The notes: a model not told the origin generated them from the letters alone. A stretch of 64,000 nucleotides of DNA from Ananas comosus (GCF_001540865.1 NC_033631.1:7950783-8014782); one strand, 5' to 3'. Numbered from the stretch's first letter, positions 42,130 through 53,840 are shown. A program made the numbers and translations.

Positions 42130-43430
42130 CCGCGTGTATTTTTTTTGGTATTTTGACATCGAGGTTAGTATCATAATATTATTATTTTTCGTTTAGACTC
42201 TGTTGAAAGATTTTTGGTAAAATTGAAGTTAAAAACTGATTTTTTATATGTTTTAGGAGTTGATTTCGTGTGATTTTTGCAAGAAATTTTTCGAGCCACT
42301 CTCAGGCATTGTACTGCCATTCAGGCAAGGAGAGTAGTAGCAGATTATCTCTTTATCCCGACTATCGTTTTGTTTCTTAGAGTTGCGATACAGCTAAATT
42401 CCGTATTGTTAAAATTGACGGATTAATTTCTATGTCTATATTATTATTATTATTTAGCCAATGAGATGAACTATTGACATAATTAAGATAATAATGATAT
42501 TTTTGACACCTCTCTGTAGAGTATATTGAGACATAGTGTGAGACTATAACTATATTTGGGACACTGACAGTATTTTCATGATATGTTTGATCATCGTATT
42601 TGACTACAGTCTAAATACTATTTTGAGCTTGATAGTGATATTTTACTCGATTGGCGTAGCGCCCTACGAGTTCCACTTTGGAGGTTAGGTTATGAGGTAT
42701 TATTATGACATGGATCAGACAGTAACCTACGTGGTAGCGTACCACTATAGGTGGGTACTAGATACGAGACGGCGCAGGCTACACCTGGTTGCTGAGTAGG
42801 TCACTATGATTGTGAATTATTGTATTATTTTATTCAGTATCTAATTGATACATGACACACATGGTTTACAATTTTCAGTTATATTGTAGAGAAATTATAG
42901 TAATAGTTAGTTTCAAGCAATTGTCAATGTTAGTACCTGTTTATTTATATTTTTTAGTTATTTACAATTTCTATCTCTTATGGATCTAGTGGTGTAGACG
43001 ATCGGTGTTGTCGACCGTATCCACTAAGAACTATTGATTATAGTTCTCATACCCTCTTATTTAATATTTTATTTCAGAACGCTTAGCATCAGCGACTGAT
43101 CGAGATAAGAGGATCATAGATAGTTTGTATCTTCTACCCTTTTTGCTATGTGTAGTTGAACCATCTATCAGTATATATAGCAATATGTACAGTATTTTCA
43201 GATTTGCAGTTGCTACAGATATTGTATTATTTTGAGGATTGGTGTGGTGATTATTGTATATCTATATTGTTGCTGTAGTATCTATTTTAATCTATTCTGA
43301 TACCAGCTTTTGTTGTATTTTAGTAATCTTTTTGGACCGATTTTGTTAACGTTTCGTATGTATAAAATGTATCTTTGTACGTGCGGGAATCTATTGACGT
43401 AATCTGGAGGATTGCATATATAACATTAGG
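42130..43430 (+). mobile_element. Diverged Ty3/gypsy LTR remnant
   Basis: Order and wording follow the LTR at 58472-60076 read on its own strand: GATCTAGTGGTGTAGACGATC ... GTATCCACTAAGAACTATTG, then TTTCAGAACGC and, near the end, TTGTACGTGCGGG ... TTGACGTAATCTGGAGGA. The LTR at 58 kb has ...TTAGTGGGTGGACCGATG, GTACCCACTAAGACTATTG and TTTGTCGACGTGCCCGGGG. No internal region is present, so it is probably a solo LTR; ends not fixed. Confidence 0.45.
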
Positions 43431-43530
43431 GTTTTGTAAATCATATTGGTGTAAGATCTGCACTTCTTTTGAAGTGTGCAAGTAGAATTTCCTACTTTCT
43501 AAACTGTTACGAATATCACGAATACCTAAT

Positions 43531-43829
43531 TTTTTTTTTTTTTTTTATCCCATAGGATAAACAGTCACGGACTTCTCAAACTTTGCAAAAGAAGACCAAC
43601 AAGAAGCTACCCAGGAACTAAGGCCCCATTTAGCTAGTTTATCAACACATTGTGAAAATGAACTATATCTACAAGACCACCCTATAAGAATATTATTATT
43701 GGACTCCAAAAGTCGTCAAAGCAAAACAGTACGCTCTACTTCTTGTAGTGAAATCAGGATATGCCGGTCCTTATACAAACAGAAACGAATGATAGTAGTT
43801 GAATGATAGTAGCTGTCATAATTATGAAA
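43531..43829 (-). mobile_element. 5'-truncated LINE tail (RNase H family), copy 1
   Basis: Minus-strand element: on the plus strand it begins with a T18 run (its poly(A) tail), followed by sequence nearly identical to 51390-51632. The coding part is more decayed than in copy 2. Candidate target duplication AAT(A/G)CCTAATTT at both ends, one mismatch. Confidence 0.65.
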
Positions 43830-43899
43830 TGCCTAATTTACTCATATCTGTTGTTATATACTTGGTGACTTTTAAATTTTCTATCCACTGATACTTTTT

Positions 43900-43914
43900 A
43901 AAAATGCCCTCTAA
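43900..43914. repeat. Left target-site duplication of the LINE
   Basis: AAAAATGCCCTCTAA, repeated at 50107-50121 after the LINE poly(A) tail. The leading A residues of the right copy merge with the tail; ATGCCCTCTAA is unambiguous. Confidence 0.9.
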
Positions 43915-43934
43915 CAACAACAACAACAGTTGAA

Positions 43935-46262
43935 ATGGGTTCCCTCGCTCCTCCTCCTTCACCACCTCCTCCTCCCCCTCCTGGCACCTGTCCCACACCC
44001 CCTTCCTTGCGACCTTCGCTCCTCGGGCGTGCCCCGGGATGTTCACATGTCCGTACTGGCCATTCCTTTAAAGATGCNCCCCCCATCTCCTCCTCCCCCA
44101 CCTGGCACCTGTCCCACACCCCCTTCCTTGCGACCTTCGCTCCTCGGGCGTGCCCCGGGATGTTCACATGTCCGTACTGGCCATTCCTTTAAAGATGCCG
44201 TCTTGACCTCTTGGTCAAAGCCTACCCCCCCCATCCCGCCTTTTAGACTGCCTCCCTCGAACCCTGCTCTACCGCTTCACCCCCTAAATACCTCCTCAAC
44301 CCTTCTCTTAGAGGGCGCTGCTTCCGGTGCTTTGAGAGGGGTCACTTAGCCTTGCGCTGCAGGGAGCCGCGTCGTTGCCTCCTGTGCATGCGGTCTGGCC
44401 ATCCGGCTGCCCGGTGCAAGTCCCTTTCCTCGCGCCCGCGCCGGGTAGGCATGGAGCCGGGCCCATCATCTGGCCGCCCTGCTTCGATTTCGTCCTTTCT
44501 CCCAGTCAGATATCCCCCTGCTGGAGCACCCTCTCTGTCGGGATGCGTGGCCCTGGCAGAGGTTCGGAGCCGGTTGCCCGGCAACGCTAAGGAGGTTCTC
44601 TCACGCGGTTTGGCGGCCAGATTCGGGGGGGAGAGTAGAGATTATGGGGTCGCAGACTTCCGCCAATCCTCTCTGGCGGTCTTTTTTCTGAACTGGGTCG
44701 CGCGAGAGTCGGCCATTGGACGTAGCCCATTCAGGTTCGAGGCCCTTGATTTCTTTTTCTCTAAATGGCAGGAGTCTGGGGAGCTGGAGAGGGGCCATCT
44801 TCGTCACAAGGCGTGGATTCGTCTCCACCACTGGCCGATCCTTTGCTGGAATGAGGAGGATGTTAAGGCGGCGGTTAGCGACTTTGGCGAGCTCTGGGAT
44901 ATCGACCCCCTCAGCGAGAGTCAGGCGGACGTCTAGTTCTTTCGGGCGCGCATCCGCTGTCAACACATCCAGGTCATCCCGGAGGCCATGTGCCTAATGG
45001 TAGAAGATAGGCGTTTTCGGATCGTGATTGAAGTTGAATCGTGGGAGGAAGCTAATCCCATTCTGTTGGGGGAAGGCCTTGATAGAAGACTGGGTCTCGA
45101 CTCTTGGGAGGCTCAGGAGGCGTTCATCCGCCAATCGGGTTCCAACTCGGGCTCGGCGAGGCGATCTTTGGGCCGCCGCCGGGACCCCGACTCACGGCCG
45201 AGCCTTGGCGCCCGCCCGACTGGGGGCGATCATCATCCGGCAGCTCGTTGCGGGGATCACGGACAGGGGGAGTACTCAAATTCAAATTCAAACTCTCCTT
45301 GCCCGGTGATTGACACTCTCCTACCATCTGACATGCCTTGTCTTCTCGCTGATGCTGACCCTTCTGTAACTCCCCTCGCGTCGAATTACCCGCCGGCTTC
45401 AGATGACAAAGGAAAACAGGTTGTGGGCCTGGACTCGATCTCCTCTGGGCCCCAGGCTGCTGACCCTTCTGAATCTCCCCTCGCGTCGATCTACCCGCGG
45501 GCTTCTGGTGTCAAAGAAAAAAAGGTTGTGGGCCTGGACTCGACCGCCTCTGGGCCCCAGGATGCTGACCCATCCGAAACCCCCCTCGCGTCGAAATTCC
45601 CGCTGGCTTCTGATGACAACGGAGAAAAGGTGGCGGGCCTTGACTCGTTCGCCTCTGGGCCCCAGGCTATTACCCGGGGGGCAATTTCCTACTCTCTCGC
45701 TAGGCCCATAAACAGAAGCAGCCCAAACTTCGTCCTCACTCCCGCTTCCGGCTCTAAAGGCTGCGGCCTGGACTCCCGGCCCCCGCTTCTTCCTTCGACT
45801 TTGGGCACGATCCACTCGGCTCCATCCAATCTCCTTCCCTCCAGGAGAAGTCTCCGCCTGGCGGCCAAGCACAGAGGAACCAAGAAATCCTCCCTCATCC
45901 GAGCCCAGGAAACCATGTGTAAGAAGTTCAAATTGGTGCGATTTGCGGCCAAATCGGCGTGCCCACCCCCCTCTTCTTCATCTTCTTCCTCGTCGGCTGT
46001 GGCCAATGAGGCGGTCCCCGTTGGCTCGATGAACGGGACCTCGCTGCTGCTGGAGCCGTCGATTCTACCTCATCCCGCCCCGCCTCCTTCCCCCTCGAAG
46101 GATACCGCGTTTTCCCTTACCCAATCGGAGATTCAGCAAGTTTTGGACTCCTGTGGAGTGAGGCCCAAGGATGGGGGGACTTCGATCAGGGCCTTCTCGG
46201 CCGCGCCAGGTTTGGCAGCTGATGGAGGAGCTGCGCAGGTCCCTGCGGTGCCTGATCTCTAG
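43935..46262 (+). pseudogene. LINE ORF1 (RNA-binding, two CCHC zinc knuckles), broken
   Basis: ORF1 proteins bind element RNA and help form the ribonucleoprotein. The first ATG (MGSLAPPPSPPPP) lies near the 5' end. Two CX2CX4HX4C knuckles, CFRCFERGHLALRC and CLLCMRSGHPAARC, follow at about 44313-44415. A region typical of plant LINE ORF1 (FRFEALDFFFSKWQESGELE, then WIRLHHWPILCW) precedes an in-frame TAG at 44934-44936; the same frame continues as FFRARIRCQHIQVIPEAMCL to the stop at 46260-46262. The C-terminal ~300 residues are Ser/Pro-rich, with three imperfect repeats of a ~40-residue unit (GLDS...SGPQ...DPSE...PLAS) between 45340 and 45690. A frame change is needed between about 44210 and 44300 to reach the knuckles; part may reflect the assembly join at 44078. 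Confidence 0.85.
43982..44215 (+). repeat. 121-bp direct repeat spanning a single N
   Basis: CTGGCACCTGTCCCACACCC starts at 43981 and again at 44102; the copies run to AAAGATGC and are separated by N at 44078. This is most likely unmerged overlap of contig ends. Confidence 0.8.
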
Positions 46263-46302
46263 GATATCCCCCTTCTGTGGGATTGGGTGTTTTCTCTTTT
46301 TC

Positions 46303-49300
46303 ATGGCTAGGAACAGACTTTTTCGTTTTCTCACTTGGAATGTAAGAGGTTTGAACGACCATGCCAAATGTGCTATTGTTAAATCCTTTGTTCGTTCCTG
46401 CAAATGTTCTGTGATTTGTCTCCAAGAAATGAAGCTTTCTTCCACTCCTCTTGCTAAGTTTTGGGCTTTTTGTGGGTTTCATCTTCGAGATTACCGAACC
46501 TTGGACGCTATCGGAACTAGGGGAGGACTCCTTACGACTTGGAACCCCTTTCTGTTCGATTGCATTCAGCACTGGAACGGCTCATTCTCCCTTAATGTAG
46601 TGCTTAAAAGAAAAGTGGATGGAAAAGTGTTTTATGTTACGAATGTCTATGGTCCTACCAGGGTAGATCTCAAGCCGGCTTTCTTCCAAGAGCTTCGCGA
46701 AATCTGTGGTCGATCAGTCGGCGCGTGGGCAGTGCTAGGGGATTTCAATACTCTGCTTTCTCTTTCTGATAAAAACGGCATGCCCTCGAATTCTGCGGAA
46801 ATTCTTCTTTTCAGGGAAGCCATCAACGACACTGGACTTGCGGACCTCCCTCTCCGTAATCGCGCCTATACTTGGTCCAATGGTCGACGCAACCCCACCT
46901 TGGAGCGGCTTGACCGTGCGCTCGTCTCCCTCGACTGGCTTCGCTTATTCCCTAGTTCCTCTCTTAAGGCGCTCCCGCGGCAGCGCTCGGATCACTGTCC
47001 CCTTATTCTGACTGCATCTACATTTGTGCCTCATTCCGGGCTTTTTCGGTTTGAAGCATCCTGGCTCCGCTGCCCTTCCTTCGGCCAAATGGTGACTGAC
47101 GCTTGGAATTATATCCCTCCATCCTCTGAGCCTGTCACTCGTCTATCTGAGAAGCTCAGGAAGGTCCGTCAAGTTTTATCTTCTTGGAGCTTTGGCCGAA
47201 CCTCGCTATTACGGAAACAAGCTGACTCTTGCCTTCGCTGGATTGGTTGGTTGGACTCCGCTAAGGAAGGACGACAGCTCTCGCATTTGGAATTTGCTCT
47301 CAGACTGCAACTCAAAGGTAGATACGATGAGCTCTGCCTTCAGGACGAGATTTATTGGAAGCAAAGATCGAAGGTGCATTGGCTAAAGGAGGGGGATGCT
47401 AATACCAAGTTCTTCCACATTCGCGCAACCATTCGTCGAAATAAGAACTTCATTTCTCAGCTTTCTAATGATACTAACTCTCTTACATCGCCTGCGGCTA
47501 TTGCTGATCACCTGCTTTCCTTTTATAGCAGCCAGTTGGGGGTGGAATTATACACTAGTAGGTCAATCCACTCTCTTTCGCTCTATGGTCCTGACTCCCT
47601 CGATTTATCGTCCCTTTCTCACCCTTTCGCCATGGATGAGGTGAAGACTAGTATCTTTTCCTGTGCGCCGGACAAGGCCCCGGGTCCGGATGGTTTCCCA
47701 TTGATGTTCTTTCAACGATTCTGGCACACTTTGAAGGATGACATATTCGACGTCTTCTCTAGTTTCTACGATGGTCCCCTAGATCTCAGCGATATCAATA
47801 AAAGCTGGATCTGCCCAATTCCGAAAAAAGCGACGGTCGAGACTGCTAGAGATCTCCGACCTATCAGTCTCATTCATAGTGTACCCAAGATTATCTCCAA
47901 AGTTCTTGCGACACGCCTGCAGCTGGTCATGGACAAGTTGGTTAACCCTTTTCAGACAACATTCATTAAAGGACGTCATATCCTCGACAACTTCTACTCC
48001 GCGCATATACTTATTCACCATCTTCACTCTTCTAAGCACAAGGCGGCCCTGCTAAAGATTGACTTCGAGCGCGCTTTCGACCAAATCAATTGGGATTTCT
48101 TATTTCAGCTTCTATCTGCTCGCGGCTTCGGCACGAAATGGATTGACTGGATTAAAGGTCTGCTTCTCTCCACCTCTTCTGCGGTTTTGCTGAATGGAAC
48201 GCCGGGATCCTCCTTCGTCTGCAAAAGGGGATTACGTCAAGGAGACCCCCTTTCCCCTCTTCTTTTTATCCTGTGTATCGACGTCCTCTTCCGTATGATT
48301 GACGCAGCGACATCCTCAGGTCACCTCCCTACTGTAGGAATTGGCGAGGTATCCATCCATACTCTTCAGTTTGCTGACGACATCCTTATATTTTTCGATG
48401 GCTCTCGAAAATCAGCTGCAGTTATAAAGGTGATCTTAGACGCCTTCTCCGACAGCTCGGGGCTCAAAATCAATTTCAACAATAGCGCTCTCATCCCTTT
48501 ACACCTATCTGACGATCAGGTCGCGGATTTATCCACCATCTTTGGTTGCTCGACCCAACGCTTTCCCTTTTCTTACCTGGGGCTTCCCCTCTCGCCTAAG
48601 CGTCTCCTTAAAGCCGACTACCTTCCTATGAGAAGATAGACGCCCGCCTGGCAGGATGGAAGGGAGCCACTTTATCAAGAGGTGGTCGCCTAATCCTCCT
48701 CAATTCCGTCCTCTCTACTATTCCTACTTATTTCACCTCCACTTTCCTTTTACCTGTTTGGGTTATTAAAACTATTGATAAAATCCGGCGGGGATTCTTC
48801 TGGAGGGGAACGAAACTAGCGAGGTTTCATTGCCTCGCAAAATGGGAACATATCTGTAGGCCTAAGAAGGCAGGGGGAATTGGTATTAGAGATCTCCGAG
48901 CCGCGAATACAGCTCAACTATTGAAAGGCCTCTGGAACTTCTATTACTCCCGCAATCTGCCATGGGTTAAGTTGCTGAGGCAAAAGCATTACATATACAA
49001 TGCTGCGGATCAAATATCGATTCCTACTGGCAGCTGCCCGATATGGAAAGGAATGCTCAAGATCGCCGCTCCGTTCCCTATATCTGTCGACTTCTCACTT
49101 GGGGATGGAATGATAACTCCCTTTTGGACAGTGAGATGGTGTGGGAACAACGCCCTACGACATCGCTTCCCTATTTTATACGCTGCTACGACTCGTAAGC
49201 ACCTCTCTGTTAGCAAGTGGATGCAGCGATACGGGACACAACCGAACTGTGGTTTTGGCACGCCCATCTGTCCTCGTCAATATGCCGAGATTCAGCAACT

Positions 49301-49897
49301 CACAGCCCTGGTAAGCACCATTAACCTCTCAAATGCTATTGAAGACTCAATTACTTGGCGTTGGAGTTCTTCAGGCAGATTTACTGTGCGAGCCGCTTAT
49401 CAATTCCTGGTATTCGATAGAGTTAATAATTGTCCAATTAAATTCCTATGGAATCTCAAAACACCCCTTAAGGTGAAATTATTCTTATGGCTCGTGTTGA
49501 AGAATAAGGTGCTCACGGCGGATGTACTGGCAAGGCGCGGTTGGATTGGACCTTCTATTTGTATGCTCTGTCACACTAATGTCGAAACTTTGCAGCATCT
49601 TTTATTACATTGCACCTTCGCCAAGTCGGTTTGGAGTAGAATACTGAGTGGCACTCCGGCAGTGATTCAACAAACAATCGATTCTCCTCTGGGGTTTGCA
49701 GACAGATGGTGTCGATCGAGAAGGATATTGACGGGGACAAGCAAAAAGCATTTCGACCTCGCCTTCGCTGCGACATGTCCCAGCTTTGGAAAGAACGGAA
49801 CAGAAGAATTTTTGACGATCGCTTTGAGGACTGCGGGAAACTGGGCCAAAGAATCTGTGAGACCGCCATGCTATGGGAGTTGGCTCTAACAAGCTAG
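46303..49897 (+). pseudogene. LINE ORF2 (endonuclease, reverse transcriptase, zf-RVT), frameshifted
   Basis: Nicks target DNA and primes reverse transcription there. From ATG 46303 (MARNRLFRFLTWNVRGLND): apurinic-type endonuclease with WNVRGL, CLQEMK, LGDFN, RLDRALV and SDHCPL, all key residues intact. Reverse transcriptase with APGPDGFPLMFF, RPISLIHSVPKI, KIDFERAFDQINW, RGLRQGDPLSPLLF and the catalytic LQFADDILIF. The frame stops at 48637-48639, but coding goes on in another frame (EKIDARLAGWKG, then RGGRLILLNSVLS), so a few bases were lost near 48628. The zf-RVT region (FLWNLKTPLKVKLFLW ... CMLCHTNVETLQHLLLHC) follows, then a second frame change at about 49740; LWKERNRRIFDD ends the protein at 49897. 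ORF2 begins 40 nt after ORF1 stops. No RNase H domain is present. Confidence 0.93.
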
Positions 49898-50106
49898 CTT
49901 CCTTTCTCTTTGCAACGATCTCTTCTGTTTTGGGATTTATTTTATTTTGGGTTAAGGGAAGAGTATTTTGTCAGGGGAGTTCTTTAACAAGTACTCCTCT
50001 GTTATTAGTGTTCAGATTGGGGTTTTGGACCTGTGTATTAAATTGCCTTTGTCCCTAGCTACTAGCTACTCTTTCAAATAGGGTATATTCCTGTTTAATC
50101 AAAAAA

Positions 50107-50121
50107 AAAAATGCCCTCTAA
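50107..50121. repeat. Right target-site duplication of the LINE
   Basis: AAAAATGCCCTCTAA, matching 43900-43914. Confidence 0.9.
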
Positions 50122-51330
50122 ATTTTTTAATGATAATTTTCATTGCCGGGGCACACATCACACGAATCAAGTTGAATGCGAAGTTAAAATTAAAGTTCAA
50201 AATTTAAATTTAAATTTAAAATTTAAATCAAAATTTCAATTTGAATGTAAAATTAAATTTAAGATCTGAACTTAAATTTAAAATTTGAAATTACAATTGC
50301 AAGTTGATTTCAAATATAAATTTAAATGTTAAATTTAAACTCACATTTTGAATTTGAATTTCAAAAGAAATAACATCTAACATACCCTTCAAATCTTCAA
50401 AAAATATCTAATATAACCAAAATGCCCTTATTCATTTCCAAAATGTCTCCAAATGCAATCCTAATCCTAGGGTCTACTAAGTGAATTTGAAATTTAGAAG
50501 GGTATTTTGAGAAAAGAGGGATAAATTTAAAAATTTTGAATACCAATGAGGTATATAAAAGCAAATGCCCCATTTCAAAATTAAAGTTTGAAATTGAATA
50601 TAAAACTAATTCAAAAATCTAGATTTGAAAGAAAATTTAAGTACAAAATCTCAATTTGAATTTCAAATTAGATTTGAATTTAAAACTCTAAAATTTAAAT
50701 TTTAAATTAGAATTTAAATTTTAACAAATATAAGGTCAAATTTAAATTAAAAATTGAATTAAAAATTTTGATTATAAATTTTGAAAGTATAAAACTTAAT
50801 TACTATTAAACTAGCATCGAACTAAGAGCTAATGTTTGATAATAACGTAAGATAACTGAAACATGAATGGAATTGGATTGGTTTGGAACGGAAAATAGGA
50901 TGGCGAATCATTCAAAAATGTTTCGTTCATTATTGAAATGAAAATTAGAATGAAATCTAGAATTTTGAAAAAGAGTTTGATTAAGAGAGAGAAAAATAAA
51001 AAGGGAAGAGGAGGGGGAGGTGTTTGTAAGAGAGAATTTTAGATAGTTTATTTTAAAATTGTCCAATCTGAAAATCGAAGTCAGAGTTAGGTTATAAATG
51101 GATGTGGTCATTTCTATTCCAGAATGGAAAAGAAATTAAAATCCGATTCATATAAACCAAACAAGAATTATCGACATCAATAACTTTCATTCAAATTTCA
51201 TAGTCTAAAAAAGAACATGCACGAATAATATGACCCATTATATCCGAAAGGCATACGGGGGCATATGGATTATTTTTACACTTTTAAATTATTTGTTAAA
51301 ATTTTAAAAGGGCTAGTTATGAAATTTTCC
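50122..51330. other. AT-rich intergenic DNA
   Basis: An aaatttaaa-type run at 50190-50800 without terminal repeats, then wording like a Tourist-like MITE (gaatggaattggattgg ... tcatataaaccaaacaag, 50870-51170) without clean ends. No gene. Confidence 0.45.
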
Positions 51331-51345
51331 TCATAATTCAGCATT

Positions 51346-51722
51346 GCTTTTTTTTGAAAAGAGCACCATACGGCATTTATTCCGTATAATAAGCAGTCAC
51401 AGACTCCTCAAACTCTTCGAAAGAAGACCAACCAAAAACTATCCGGGAAACAAGGCTCCATTTAGCTAGTTTATCAACACATTGTGAAAAGAAACTATAT
51501 CTAGAAGACCACGCGATAAGAATATTATTATTGGACTCCAAAAGACGTCGAAGCGAAGCAATATGCTCTACTAGTTGCAGTGAAAATGGAATATGCTGAT
51601 TCTTCTTGTACAAACAGAAACGAATGATAGTTATCGAATCTGTATAAATTGAACACTTGATAAGCTGATAGTAGGCCGATTATTTAGAAGCCACTTGATC
51701 CCCTCACTACATGCATGTGTTT
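51346..51722 (-). pseudogene. 5'-truncated LINE tail with RNase H domain, copy 2
   Basis: Minus-strand tail of a LINE family different from the 43.9-kb element. It is bounded by a near-perfect ~15-bp target duplication (TCATAATTCAGCATT at 51331-51345, TCATAATTCAGCGTT at 51723-51737), with a short T run (poly(A) tail) at the left. Read on the minus strand: CSEGIKWLLNN, then after one frame change IYTDSITIIRFC, HIPFSLQLVEHI and CVDKLAKWSL, the E and DS residues and closing pattern of an RNase H fold. One frameshift, no upstream domains. Confidence 0.78.
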
Positions 51723-51806
51723 TCATAATTCAGCGTTACTCATTTGGCCAATTCAGACGAAAAGCTGCACATGGCCAACAATCATCGTGCGGGCATCGGC
51801 GGAGGT

Positions 51807-51962
51807 CACGTGACAGTTCTCTAAATTATGCGGCTAGGTCACGTGACAATTCTATAAATTATGCGGCTAGGTCACGTGACACGTACGGACGCTCGCGAAT
51901 GGCGTACGGACGCGTGGCATCGGCCGTTGCTCATTGGGTACGCTCCACGCTGGACCCACGTG
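51807..51962. promoter_or_regulatory. CACGTG (G-box) cluster with 33-bp tandem repeat
   Basis: CACGTG at 51807, 51840, 51873 and 51957. The first three are spaced exactly 33 bp by a tandem unit containing taaattatgcggctaggt. Downstream, AGAAAGTTCT (about 52019) and GGAAAGTTCTAGA (about 52072) have GAAnnTTC heat-shock-element form. GC-rich island in AT-rich DNA; no gene follows, so it may be a stranded promoter or a transposon part. Confidence 0.4.
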
Positions 51963-52272
51963 AAATTCCCGTGCGCGTAGAATTCGAAGCCGAACCTAAA
52001 TTTTTGTCGCGCCCACTAGAAAGTTCTGGACACTTTTGCGAACTTCAATTTTTGTCGTGTATTATCCCTGCGGAAAGTTCTAGACTTTTTTTTGTTTTTT
52101 TTTTTTTTTTTTTTGTGGGATGTTCTGATTAGATGCGGTCCGTTCAAAAAAAAAGTAATTAGTGACAGGCTCTTATCCATCCGCCCTAGTTCCGAGTACT
52201 ATCTCATCAATGTTTTTGTTGCAAACAGCTCACAAATAAAATCTAAAAACATACAAATATAAATAAAAAATA

Positions 52273-52626
52273 TGATAAACTTTAAATATCACTTATATGA
52301 TTTCATACTTTCTTACTTTAGTACCCTATAATTTAAAATATTTTAATTTAGTGTCATGTGATTTCATTTTTATCTTTTCGTCAGTTTTTCATTAATAGTT
52401 TACTAAATTATATATAAAAAAATTTCAGATATTCTACATAGGTTTATAAAATATTCACTTTAGTACCTCTAGTTTAACTTTGTCACTAATTTAACAAAAA
52501 ATAAGTGGAATCAATAATAAAAAGATAAAAAAAAAACACTGGGCACTAAATTGATACACTTTAAATAACAGGACACTAGAGTGAGAAAGTGTGAAACCAC
52601 AGAGGTGGTATTTGAAGTTTTTCTTA
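52273..52626. mobile_element. Foldback MITE (CTGTGGTTT...GCACTTTCTCA), copy 2
   Basis: Same family as 40838-41196: left end aaactttaaatatcactta...catactttcttactttagtaccc, right end gagaaagtgtgaaaccacagaggtggtatttgaagttt. The left arm is more decayed. Confidence 0.7.
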
Positions 52627-52794
52627 AAAAATAAAGTGAGCATAAAAATTGATGTGAAAATTTTTATAAAAAAAAAAATCACGAGCAAAGAAAAAAAAAT
52701 TACTGTAAGAAAAAAGAGTATAAAATTTTGTAGTACAATGAGTTGTGTTGCATCTAGTGTAAAAAGAAGAAAGAGATTTTTTAACGGGTTTTTT

Positions 52795-53007
52795 ATCCAA
52801 TTTGTACCGTAGACGACTCCGCCCTCCGCACGCGCTATCCGATGTTAGTGGTTGGTCCGATCGGCCCGAGCCTTTCGCTATCCTCCATAAACATTCATTT
52901 TTTTCTTCACCAAATTTTTTTTTTCAAACTTATCGCACCGTGAAACTGTCGATGAATCGGAGGCTCAAAGTTGGAGCCGATTACTAATTTTTGAGACATA
53001 TCTAACA
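52795..53007 (-). mobile_element. Copia-like LTR fragment
   Basis: On the minus strand it starts TGTTAGATATGTCTC, like the LTR at 2453, and continues through tccgattcatcgacag-type and GGCCGATCGGACC-type stretches before ending near 52795. Confidence 0.6.
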
Positions 53008-53840
53008 GTTCTAAACTATGAAAAATTTACTCATGCATCCCAAAATAGGGATAGATTTTACGCCCTCAATTTTAAAATTTATAGAAGTTTAAATAAATTA
53101 TAATAAAATAAAAAATTAATGCAATAGAGGAGGTAGAATATGAGGAAGCTCTTTGTGTTGCAATCACACCACATCAATAATATATAACCAATCAAATATC
53201 TCCTTTTGAGAGAAAAATATAATAAAAATACTTTTTTATAATTCATGATGAGATGAATGAACAATTTTTAAAAATATATAAAAATTGTATTTTTATATAT
53301 ATGTATATTTTTATATGATTTTGGTTTTGTTTTTTGTTTCGGGTTTTGGTTTAGGTTCTATTTGGATATAGACCAAAATCATAATTGAATTTGAATACGA
53401 TGAGAGTTTACTTTTTTTGTATCTATAACTGAAACTATTCTCACTCAGCATCGATTAAGCTCATCCAATTCAAAATCGAGTTCAGATAAAATTACGTATC
53501 TATATCAATTCACATTCCTAATTAGTAATAGTAATTTTGAAATAAAATTATAGATTTTATTTTTTTTTCTATTTAATCAAAAATAAATTACATAATTATA
53601 TGCATGCATTTTTCTGTTGATTGAAAGAAAAAAAAAAGAATTTTGTTTGAAAGCTAAAATATATTATATTTTGGTTTTTTAATGCATTTAATGCACATAA
53701 AATAATTGAGAATAATTTTGGTTAAAAAAATTTTTAAGCTTCCAAAGATGGAAAAGATTCTCAATATTTATTTTTATTTAAATTTTTATACATAGTTATT
53801 TATTTGCTAAAAAATAAATAGAGCCACTAGATATGGCGAA
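53008..53840. other. AT-rich intergenic DNA
   Basis: No gene or recognised element. Confidence 0.5.

Larger units (their letters stand above)
43915..50106 (+). mobile_element. L1-type LINE, near full length, inactive
   Basis: A 6.2-kb non-LTR retrotransposon with two-ORF layout and a short poly(A) tail (50101-50111), bounded by a ~15-bp target-site duplication. ORF1 (zinc knuckles) and ORF2 (endonuclease, reverse transcriptase, zf-RVT) are both broken by stops or frameshifts. The 5' leader is only about 20 nt before the first ATG, so slight 5' truncation is possible. GC content is clearly higher than in the flanking DNA. A 121-bp direct repeat around N 44078 is probably an assembly error. 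Confidence 0.92.

Noticed and set aside
45399..45872. 157-codon minus-strand frame and similar antisense frames in 44.3-48 kb
   Set aside because: They are shadows of the GC-rich LINE ORFs on the plus strand.
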